From contig NC_026659.2 of assembly GCF_000004075.3 (NCBI RefSeq), positions 1,364,001 through 1,428,000 of the forward strand: DNA of 64,000 nt. The letters run 5' to 3'. The position numbers were made by a program, and so were the translations under genes. How positions within the stretch are numbered: position 1 is the first letter of the stretch; every line of letters begins with the position of its first letter. Source of the DNA: Cucumis sativus. Taxonomy: Eukaryota > Streptophyta > Magnoliopsida > Cucurbitales > Cucurbitaceae. This document shows positions 12,933 through 24,180 of this stretch, in pieces. Under the pieces are notes generated by a model. That model made no database searches. It was not told where the DNA came from and saw only the letters and a program-made list of their open reading frames with translations.

Positions 12933-15900
12933 GCTTTACATGTGATTGTGAGCTGTGATATTTCTTTTAGATTGGATCTCATTTTCATACTCTTTTACTC
13001 TTTTTTTCTTTTTTTCATTTTACTCAAAACTCCAACTCTCTAACCTTTCAATTTCGTGTTTAATAACGAAGTTCAGAAGTAAACAAATAAGCACGACAAA
13101 AAAAGTTTGAAGATTAAAGTTATAGTTTAACTTTATACTTTTAAAAAGAAAATTGTTTTATTATATTGTCGAGTATTGAACTTTTAAATGAATAAAAGTT
13201 ATTATTTTAATAACGTACAAAATAAGGCAAATAGTTGTGAGAACAAAAACCATCACATTCAAAACTAAAATAAATATATTAATGGGTAGGAGATTTAAAT
13301 TTAAAACTATGGAATTAAAGTTAGGATTATGGAGAGCCCTCTAAGAAAACAATTTAATTAAGTTATATAGTGTTTGTCATACCTTAGCTTGTTAAACTAA
13401 ACAAAAAAGAAGGAAGGAAATATATGATATAAATTTGGTTGAATCTATATTAAGTGACAAAAGCAATTGAGGAATTAAACGTAGAGAAAGATAACTACTT
13501 AAACAAAATCTATTACTATGGAAATATTCTTCTAGGATACGACAAAACCAAAATATTTAATCAATGAAGTAAATATAGATCAAATAGGTCAATGCGAGAA
13601 TCTCGCCACAAACTTATATAAACTTCATGTCGAACAGACTAATTGAATAGTTAAGCAAGGAAAAGACGATATTTCTCTAATTTGTTTTGTTATGCTCAGC
13701 ACATTCTAAATACTACTTAAGCCAACGGTTATACTACTGATGTAATATTGAGACTTGAGTTGTACTGTGTGTTCTACTTTATTCAGACATGAGTCTTTAT
13801 TTAAACTTTTTTTTTGTTTCTCTGTAGTTACGGTGCAGTTGGCATGACAATGAGAACTAGGAGGAAAATGGCTCGTACCCCACACCCAACTTGGTTAAAA
13901 TCAAATTTAGTAGGTTACCTCATTGGCTCGACCTTTTTTAGTGGTCTTACTTTGAGTTAGTCACATGTGTGATTCACATATCATCAAAGAGTCTCATAAG
14001 GACATCGAGGCTTTCCATTCTTATCACGAACAGTTGAAATAAGTACTTGATCGAGAGCGTAACTCAATACTAACAAAAAAAAAAAGTTGTATTATCAAAG
14101 GATGTATATATTTTGTTGGGGAATGAGAAGATTATAAGGACAGATGGGTTTCTTTGTGTTTACTTTTGATGAATTGTACTATCAAACGTAGCTTTTAGAA
14201 ACCAACTCAACTAGGGGTTGCTCTCCACTTCTACGTACGCCATTGGCCGACAGCAAATAAAGCTTAAAGAATTAATGTTCAAACACTGTTGACTATATAT
14301 ATATTATATGATCACTTTGTAATATTATATTTTCTTCTTCATACTTTTACCATTTTTGTTCTTATCAATTTTATTCTGAACTTTTTATTTGAAGAATTTA
14401 AATAATCGTTTGTGTTATTTTTACCTTCGACTTTAAAAGTACATTGCTCTTTTTTTTAATAAGTTTTCATTTGAGAATTCATAAAAAAAAAAAAAAACAT
14501 TATTATCTACTTTCCTTTTATTAAGTTATAGAACATGTGTGTATGCTGCAAAACATAATATAGTATAAAATTTGTAAGATTCCAAAGAAAAGTAATATAA
14601 GAACTAGATTTTGTTAAAATTTGTTCGTTTTAACTATTGATAATGAATAGTTTTTCACAACGAGTGAGTTTTTGTATATTTTAGAATCTTTTGATATTTT
14701 CTAAAAAAAAAAGAAGTTTTAGTGAACCCTAATTTGAAAAATAGATTTTTGAATGTAATTCAAGAATATGTTTTGAATCATTTTACAAAATTCAACAAAG
14801 TTTTTAAAACTTTTATAGATACTCATTTTAGTTTTGAAAGAAAAAAATAGCAAAAACAACAAATAATAATAATAAATAAATAAGAGAAAAAAAATAGAAA
14901 CGTAAATAAAAAGTGCAAAAGAAATATCTAAAAAAAGTGGAGCAAGGAAAAATGATGACGTGGGGAGTAGGGGTTGGTTGTGGTGCCGTGAGCATGTGAC
15001 ATGGCACGTGTGCCTCATAGACTCACGAATATTTTATACGCATATTCTCTCTGATGATATCATTTCTATTTAATATTAACATCGTTAATATCCCATCCAA
15101 TATAAAATTATATCATCAATCATTCTCACTCAAATTTTCTTCTTCTTTTTTACTTTCCATTTCTCTTTTGAATTTTAAGTAAATTATTGAAATTAATTTT
15201 TTATTAAATATTTACGTCGAATTTTAGTTTCATTAAATGTTGGTCGTTTGGATAAATATTTAAAAAATCAAATATGTAAATATTGGTAAAAAATTTAAAA
15301 TTAAAATTGTGAAATATTAAAAATTCCATATATTATTTTTCTAATTCAATATAAAGATAGTAGAGAGATTTGAACTTCATTCACGTGCATTAATTAAGTT
15401 ATAAAATTAATATTATTTTAATTACGGAACTATCCAACTTTTTTTATATTTATATACTCGGAAATTAAGATTTTGTGGTTAAGAAAAATATGATTGGGCA
15501 TATGCGAAAAATATTAATATTTGGTTTGGTTAAACAGTGAAAGGGTTAGGTTATAGAAAGGGAGAAAAGAAATTATTTAAAAGGAAGGAGAAAGAAAAGA
15601 TAGAGGCGGCCAAAATGAAAGTGGCGTGGCGATAACCCAATGGTTTAAAAGGGTGAGGTGGCAAAATCAAGTAGGGAAGAAGCAAAGGAAGAATAAATTC
15701 TTTTTGACTTTTTTATTTATTTCTAAAATTATTGTTTTTGATGAATGATAGAGGGAGAATTTTTTACTTTAAAAAAAAAATCCTGTGAAAATTTTGTGCT
15801 GAAGATGTGCTATGGCCTGGCCTTCTCACTGCCACTCTTTTATTTATTGGTAAACATCACCCATTCCAAAAAAGAAATATCAAACTTTATCAAATCCTTT

Positions 15901-17634
15901 TCTTTTCAAAATAAAAAAACAAAACATTAAATTATTGTTTTTTTTAGAATATTATATCACATGTTAAAATAGTAATTGGAACTTATGCATTTCTTAGGTT
16001 CTAACTTAACTAAGTGTAAATAAAAAATAAATAAATAATTTGACAAATAGCTTTTTTTTTTTTATTAATTTGAAAAGAATATTATACTATTAAAAGCACT
16101 TTTAAAAAGCAAATAACTAAAGAACTTTAGTAACTTTAATTTTCAAAATTAGAAAAATAAACCTCAAATGGCTAATGAAATTTTATAAACAATAGTTTTT
16201 AATCCTTATTTGTTATTATTATTTGTTCATTTAAAATTAACCGTTCTAATAATCTATTAACAAAAGTTATTAATGATATGAGAATCTTTTATCTTTGAAA
16301 TAGTTACATATGATATAAGTGTGTTTATATATATGTATATGTTTGAACAAACAATCATGTGTTTTTAAAGTAATCTTACAATGAGGTGGTATGTCTTGTT
16401 CGTGTATTAGTGCATGATATAGATCATACATTTAAAACATCATGACTTTAATATTGGTAGAGATATGTTTAAACTGACAATTACATATAACATGTTGAAG
16501 TTGTGTATTATGGAGTGAATGGATGTGTTTTAGATCATGAGTATGAAACATTATAATCTAACAATTGACATATGTATGAACGAACAATCACACCATCTAC
16601 CCTCTAAAATTTCATAAATTTCTATCCCACATTTCATTCCAAATAGTTACAATCTCACTAGTCAAATAATATTTTTAAAAAGCTATTATTTCATTAATTA
16701 GAATGTTCTTCGTGTACTAAAATAAAGTATTTTACATGCCCCACACACATGTAAGGGTGAAAGATTAAACTTGTTGGAATTGGTCTTGTAAACAATGCAT
16801 TGGAATGTAAATTAGGCATTTGAATCTAGATGCCCAAGACAAAATGCTTTGACAAAAATTGAATGCCTAGAAATTTGATTGCATGGTGGAAGTTTGATAC
16901 GGTGAGCTTCTTCAATGCTTAGAATGATAATATGTTCATACGAACGCCTATACCTTGTTGCATGTATCTCGTTCTCTAAGTTTGGATGCTCAAGGTATGC
17001 GGCCAAAATCTACAAAAAAAAAGAAAAAAAAAAACTATAACGAAATGGTTGAATTGCAAACTGTTCGAAGTTCAATTATTATTGATAATGCCATAGTGCC
17101 CCAATATAATATAATATAAAAAAAAAAATCAACTACAACTGCACCAAAATCGATCGAAATACGAAACATTCTTTTAATTTGATTTTGCTCGAAAACAAAA
17201 GAGAAGGAAAGAAGATAAAAGAGAACCTTTCGAAAAGTGTATTTTGTTGACAAGTCTCAAATGATATGTAACATGTGAACGAACTAAAAAACTTAATTGT
17301 TTGAATAGTGTTAAATGAATATTAAAAAGTTAATAAAAAATAACATCATTGGAGAGCACAGTTATGGAAGGGAAGGAGGAGTGTAAAGATATAGTGAAAC
17401 TTTGATTTGTGTCAAGGCAAAACCACATGAACAAAGAAAAAGGTCAAATGTTCACTTTTTCCACAATAATCAATGGAAAAGAATTAGAAGAAAAGTTATA
17501 ATTTAGGAAATAAAAGGAAAAGAAATGAAAATAAAAATGAAAATAAAAATAGAATAATTCCAAAAGCTTTTAGGGGGGCCAAACCAAATTTAAGCCCTTA
17601 ATTTGGTTGAAACGTTATTTCATTTCAATTCAAA

Positions 17635-18070
17635 GAAAGACGTGAAAAACGACGCCGCTTCGAGATTTCAAAACAAAATTAAAAAAAGAAAAAAGGAAAG
17701 AAGAGGAATGGAGTTTGAAGAAGACGTGAGAGAGAGAGGCGCGTGGGAGGGGGGCGTTGTTGAAATAAGGAAAACCGGGGGGCAATAATAGAAAATAAAA
17801 GAACCGGGAATCGGCGCGGGGGGAGTGAAGAGAAACGTGGAAGTCAATAAGAACAGCAGGAAGTGGGGACCATAGGAAACAAAGCAACGGTGACGAGGCG
17901 CTGCCTGACTCATTTTTAAATATCATTATGCTTAATTATGCTGACGTGTCATTTCTTCTTTCTACTATTTTCCCGATTTCGGATCGCCACGCCATCCCCC
18001 CTCCCCCCCCTCTTCACCTAACCCACTTCCCCCACCTTTACCGTTTTAGCGGTTTGCCGGTTTCTCCATT
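17635..18070. other. GC-richer island with an ACGT-core element, no gene seen
   Basis: This stretch is strikingly richer in G and C than its AT-rich surroundings, with purine-rich DNA on the left half and C-rich DNA on the right half. It contains a TGACGTGTCA element at 17942-17951 of the type bound by bZIP factors. Open frames on both strands here are low-complexity and match nothing I recognise. It looks like a promoter-type segment without an obvious transcript, or the remains of one. Confidence 0.4.
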
Positions 18071-21000
18071 TTTTCTTACACCTCATTATTTGATAACGCA
18101 CACTTTCCCAAACTAATTTAATCTTTTAAATTTTATTTCAAATAAATTAATTTTTTAAAAATAACAACTAACTATAATAAAATTTATTTGAAATGTAAAT
18201 ATTTCCACAAATATTTTATTTTTTATAATTTTAAAAATCATTTTATTTCATATTTATAATATTTTGTTATCTTTGTGAGTATATTTTTCATTTAATTTAA
18301 CTTAGTTTGAAAATCATCTCAAATTATATTGATACAAAATAAAAAAATAGAAATTTGATGGTCTTTAAAATTAATTTTGTACGTGTGAAATCTTAAAATA
18401 TAGCAAATTTGATAAAATATTTACATCATATAACAATTTTTTTTTATTTTGTCAATAGTAAATATGGAAAAATATTAATATGATTCTATCAGTGTCATTT
18501 AATATTAACACATGGATCAAACTTTTTTTTTTTTGAATATTTTGTTTGTTTGTTTTTTTGTATGTTTTGTTTAAATTATTATTTAACTTCTAAACTTTAA
18601 TTTTTCCTTTTGATATATATATATTTTTTTACTTCAACAAGTGTTTAATAGATTTCTTCGCTTGATTTTGTATTTTATATCAGAAGTTTAGAAAATGTGT
18701 GACAGATATGTTTGGTATCTTTGTAAAAAAATAAGTTTGTATATTAAATACGTAACTGAATATTTCATAACCTACCAAATACATTTAAAGTTTATGAATT
18801 TGTTAGGAGCATTGATTAAAGTTCAAACATACATTGTCTTGCCTTTTAAAGTAGAGACTAACATAAATGTTTATAAATGCATTACACATTGAATGTTTAG
18901 ACTCCATTTAATTTTTTTTTCGTTTTTTTAGTTATGAAATTCGAATTTGAGTCATTTCTTCGTAGTTATTATTTATTACTAATTTTTTAAAATTAAATTT
19001 AAATTTTGAAATCTAAAAAATAATAATTAGAACTTGACTAAAAAGTTTAGTATTTATTATAAAAAAAACGTGAGAACCATAATATAGAGTTTAGATGAAA
19101 ATATTTTAAATTCTTCTTCTTATTATTTTTTTATTTTTACAAAAGGATGGTCTTAACAAATTTAAATTGAATAGACCAATTACAAATAATTAATTATTTT
19201 TATCGACAAAAGCTTAGATCAACATCACATCAAATTGTAAAGAAATAGAACATTTCATAAAATATTTACACTTCCAAAAAAAATCTAAATTTTGTTTTTA
19301 ATGTTTTACTTTATAGAATATAAATAATATTTCATTTTTTTTCTATTCTAGAAAAAAAATCAATTTAATTAATTATATATATATGTTTTCAAAAATAATA
19401 TTTAAATAAAAAATAACAAACTATTTATGTCAAATAAAATAAAATAACTACAAACAAAATTTATTAGTAGGAATTTTCTTTTTTTTTGATAATTTACCTA
19501 AAGAAAATGGTGAAATGAAATGCATCCACCAGGAATGTATTAGGACGGTAGAAGCGCCCAAATTCATTTCGTAAATAAACGGTACCTAAAAAAGTAAAAT
19601 AAAATATCTTTTTATCTTTGTCATTCCTACGTATTATTTTAATATTTCTCATTGTCACCTCCAATCACAATTATTTATTTTTTATCTTTCTAAAAATTAT
19701 TTATTTAGGATATGTATTATTATTAGGGTTTTTTTTTTCTTTAAAAAAATATAACTTACTGACAGAAAAAAATCAATTTCTAAAATAAAAAAAATTCACA
19801 ACTTCACGATAAAAAAAATACTTCAATTGACAAACATTAATCGTCATTCACAGACGTAATGTATTTGGTACACGATCGTTCGTTTGTCAATATTCAATAT
19901 AAAATATTCATATTTGATAGATAGTCCACTAAATAGTAGTTTGAAAAAAAGAAGATACAACATTTATAATAAATTGAAAACAAATATAATAATATAAAAA
20001 ATACAGAAAAAAAAGACGATGGAATTAAAAATAAAAATTACAAAAAAAAAGTATTTATGAAATGTTTATTTTATTACATGACTAGTAAATGTTTGGATGT
20101 TGTGTAATATTTATGAAATTAACCTTACTATTATAATAACATCTACTCAAATGTTTTATTCTCACAATCCATTAATACAACCCCTTCGTATTTTTTAACA
20201 TATGCATTATTTTTATTACATGCTGCTTCAATTGCTAAAAATGGGAGTCTAATATAGAAAATATCTTTTACTACATCAATAGAGGTTCAAATTTGTAGTA
20301 TTAATTATCATTAAATTAAGTTTATCTTAACATTAGAATAAAAATAAAATTTTATCCTAAAAATTAAGTTTAATTCTTTTTAGTGATAAAATAGTTTATG
20401 TTATCGTTGAGAACTTAAAAATTACGAGAGTGGAGGAAATAAAGCCAACAAAACTATTTTGAACTATAGAACCATTTCGAATTAATCTCTATTATATATA
20501 CTGTGTCACAATTTTAAATTTATATAATTATTTTCAAAAATACAAAACTTATCAAAGTTTAGAGGTTTATAGCTAGCTAAAATGGAATGTTTTAAGTTAT
20601 AATAAATATTTGCAACTTTGGGATTAAATGATGCTTGCAACATATAGCAAACGTTTAGTGGAAGACGTGTTTTAAGTTATAGTGATGAACAATAATAAAT
20701 TTGAGATGTCATTGATTTATTTCCTCAATTAAGTTAATATTAATTATGATTAGACGGAGTGTAATTAAAATTAAGGTTAAATTAAAAAATAATTTTTAAA
20801 GGAAAATAATGAAACCTCTCTTATTGAAAAAAAAAAAATTTATGGATAATTATTTTTTTAAAAATGAGATCATACATATGAAAATTAAGAAAGCTTATAA
20901 TCCATCTATGGCAGATCCAATAATGGAAAGCTTTGTGCCACAGTTGGGAACAAATCCTTTGAAGCACCCAAAAGATCAGTAGTCTGCCACATGATTTTGT

Positions 21001-21681
21001 GAACATTTAATATATTGTAATTGCTCCACCGTCCTACCAAAGTATTCAACTCGAAAATCTCTTCAACAAAAAGGACCTTGCAATAGTAAAGTTGGCCTTT
21101 TCCACCTTCAATAGTCTCCTAGCTGTTAAATTATTAGATTCCATTTTGATCGTGTCACAGCTTTCTTTGAACATCTAACACACTGATCTTCAAAGCTTCA
21201 TTTTACGTATGTTATTTTCTCATATTTTTTAGATTCATTTTCCAATCATGAATTTTAGAATTACAAACCTCTGGCTGATTTGATTCGTGCAAACTATAAT
21301 AGCTTTTAACAAATATATTTGTCCATTTAATAAAAGAATTACCTATAAAAATAAAATGAAAAGAAAAACAAAATAAATGGAAGGCTGATAATTATTACGA
21401 AATGATAATAGAAATTAGGCGCGTGGGTAAGGACAAACGAAGGGTTACCGGTTGAGAAAGAACCGAACCGGGTTTAGGTGGTTAAAACGTGCAGGCTCTT
21501 CACCTCAAAATGCGCGTTACATCCACTCGTTTCGAGCATCTCTCTATCTGTGTATATGCATTTTGTATGTCTCTTTCTCAATCTAACCCTTTGCCTCTCT
21601 AATCCCTCTCTTCCATCCTTCTCCGCCGGCGCCTTCCTCTCCCCCCTTAAATTCTCCGTCTTCTCTTACCCAAATCGCCGC

Positions 21682-23926
21682 ATGAATTTCGATCCAACTC
21701 TCAGGTTCTATTTTTCTTCTTCTACTACTTAATCCTTCTCCTTCCTCTGTTTCTCTTCTTCAATCATTTCACTCATTCTTCTATCTTTTCTTGCTTTTTT
21801 TCAACTTCTTTCCGTCTCCTCTCTCTTTCTCTCTTTCCCTTGAATTCTCGGTCTTGATTTGTTTTTTTGTTTCTTGTGTTTCTTTTGTTTTTTCTCCTGT
21901 TCTTGTGTTGCTTGAAGCATGAAAGGTATTGGGGTTTTCGTGTATGAAGAAGTTCCTGTTTGTTTTTCTTCTGTTTTGCTTTTTTAATCTTCTGGATTCG
22001 TGGACCCTGCAAGTGAAAGCGGTTTGAATTATGATTTGGGGGTTTGTTTTGTTTTGTTTTTTCTCCTTCTTTCTGGTCATCTCTGTTTGTGGGTTTGAAT
22101 TTGACATGCATAGGATTTGGTTTTGGTTGTGTTATGCTGAGGATTTGTGAATTATGAACTGTGAAGCTCCAGATGTACTTCAACCAATCGCGGATTGTTT
22201 TCTTTTTCTACCCATCATTGAGCTAGCTTTTATTTGAAATGTCGACGAATCTACTCTTTTGGTCTCACTCTTGACATATCGTCGAGCAAATTTTTGTTTT
22301 TGATTAAAGGAACAAGTGGGGTTTTGTTTTATTTTCTCGGTTAGAAATTTGGAAGATAATTAAGTCGAAATTCATTACCTCCCCTCGTTTTTGTTTAAAA
22401 AACGATATTCAAGTTCGAAATTGTAGCATTAAGATGCTCTGTTTGTGGCTTACGTCTTTAGTGAGATTTCATGTCTCACACATCTGCACTATTGCAGCAA
22501 TCAAATAGTCGGTGTATTAATTATGGGATGTTGGCTGGTTGGTTGTTTAATTATTTTTCTTGTACTTTTAAGGTACTTTCTAGGATCCTTCTACATGTTT
22601 TTGTGTTATTCGCTTGTCTGTTTACTGTTATCAGCTTGATTTTCTAGAAAAGTTTGAATAGAAGCAATTGGTTGCTTTCTCAATGAGAAAATAGCAATAA
22701 GTGGAGGTGTTTATTTAATATTTGGTCTGAGTTTTTTTTTTCCCTTCATTTTCTGTCACAACCCCTGTATAATTTTTTTTTTCATTTTGTAGTTGATCCT
22801 TACCGTCTCAGAAGTGTTCAAGAAAGAGTGAGCTGCTAAATACATTTTTTCCTTTGGTTAATGTTATACGAACCAAGGATCTTCTTTTGCTTTCGCCAAT
22901 AGGTTACTAGACTGATTTAGTTTTTTTCCCCATCGAGAAAAGAAGTTGAAGTCTCTACTCTTTGTAATTCCGTTTTATTCAAAATTTTGTATCATTTATG
23001 TGGAAAAAGGATACGCTATTGTTCTCCTTGCTAACTACAGAATCCTGCTGTTTGCTCGAGTGTGCATCGATCCGTTTGCAGTTTTGCTCTTTCGATTTCT
23101 ATCTTAACCTTTCCATATATATTTTCTCTTCAGTTAATGATGGTTGCTTGATGTATGACAGCAGTTAACCATCTCCCTTCATGTTTATTTTATTCCCTCT
23201 TTTAGAACACATTAGCATAGTTATTTTATTCTACTTTGTGTGTGTGTGTGTGTGTTAGGGGAGTTGGGTGGGAGTTATTTACCAAAAGATATACAACCAT
23301 TTGAGAATTTTTGTTATCTTTGCTGACTGAAAATCTCACCGTATTATACTTTGTCCATCACAATCAGTGTTTTGTTATTTCCCTTATTTTCTTTCCTATT
23401 CATCTGAAAAATTGAATATGAAATCATCAATATAGTTGTTTCTTGTTTATCTATGATTAGAGCCTGTTCTGGGGTCCAAACTTTTTGAAGCATTTTTCTT
23501 GTTTGTAAGAACTGTTTATGTAGTGGAGAGATTAGGTATTTGTTGTTCTCCAAATAGAAGTGGGCTTGCTATGATTTTAAAGTGGGACAAATTAAGTTTT
23601 GTTAGATTTGGAAAAGATCCGTACGCTACCAAGGCGAGGACTACTCAAATTGAAATGGTTGTTTATCCCTTGATGTTCAAGTCTTTGAAATTATTCTGTT
23701 TTTGTGTCATTTTTGTTTCCGTTTAAAATTCCTGAATATAATGAATGATAGATCAGGGGATAGATTTTGGGAGGAGTCTGGTATTTTTAGTAATATGATT
23801 CTTTTTTACTACTTTAAGTAAACATTTTAATCGATTGTGTTATTTGTGTACAGGTTGATTGATAACCAATACGCCTCTTTAGAAGTTTCAAGTTTCCTTG
23901 GATTGATCAATATTTGGTGCATCTGA
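21682..23926 (+). other. Spliced upstream ORF (31 codons) in the 5' leader
   Basis: An ATG at 21682 sits at the end of a pyrimidine-rich, gene-like leader. It reads seven codons to a donor at 21704/21705. If joined to the acceptor at 23853/23854, the frame continues for 24 more codons and stops at 23924-23926, about 250 bases before the main start. The predicted peptide begins MNFDPTLRLIDNQYA. A second short upstream ORF (20 codons) runs 23958-24020. The splice pairing is inferred, not observed. If real, these uORFs would be expected to lower or condition translation of the downstream protein. Confidence 0.45.
23237..23255. repeat. (TG)n microsatellite in the leader intron
   Basis: About nine TG units lie within the inferred 5'UTR intron 21705-23853. 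Confidence 0.85.
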
Positions 23927-24180
23927 TACGCTTAAAGGTCTTATTGAATTCTAAAAGATGGACCGGTGTGACACTTCAGGATTTGTTAGTGGGGGTGGGA
24001 TCGTTTTCAGAAACAATTGATCCTTGTTCCTTAGCTTCTTCTTTTTTTTCTCTCTCAACATAGTAGAAAATAAGATAAAACTAGTTCCATAGCTTTTCAT
24101 TTTTAAATCCCGGAAGTCAGGCAGGCTGGTCTATTTCAATTATAATTTGGTCTCGGTAACAATATTTTAGCTGTAATTTA

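Larger units (their letters stand above)
11797..21400. other. 9.6-kb gene-poor region
   Basis: No gene with family similarity or a convincing exon chain was found on either strand. Contents: an inverted repeat at 12201-12292 and a diverged second copy to about 12535, a CT microsatellite at 12907-12932, segments with ACGT-core sites (14956-14963 and 15005-15010), a weak degenerate repeat around 16340-16600, a GC-richer island at about 17635-18070, then very AT-rich DNA to about 21400. The open frames at 16812-17006 and 17630-17926 have no recognisable product. Confidence 0.55.

Noticed and set aside
16812-17253. Two minus-strand open frames in the gene desert
   Set aside because: Looked like possible exons, but there is no recognisable motif and no good splice chain linking them. 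Kept only as part of the region description.
17630-17926. Overlapping open frames on both strands in the GC-richer island
   Set aside because: Composition-driven, with no conserved motif; frames exist because stop codons are rare in GC-richer DNA.
21773-22183. 136-codon minus-strand open frame rich in Lys, Gln, Asn and Glu
   Set aside because: It is the complement of the pyrimidine-rich leader and intron start of the finger-repeat gene; low complexity only.
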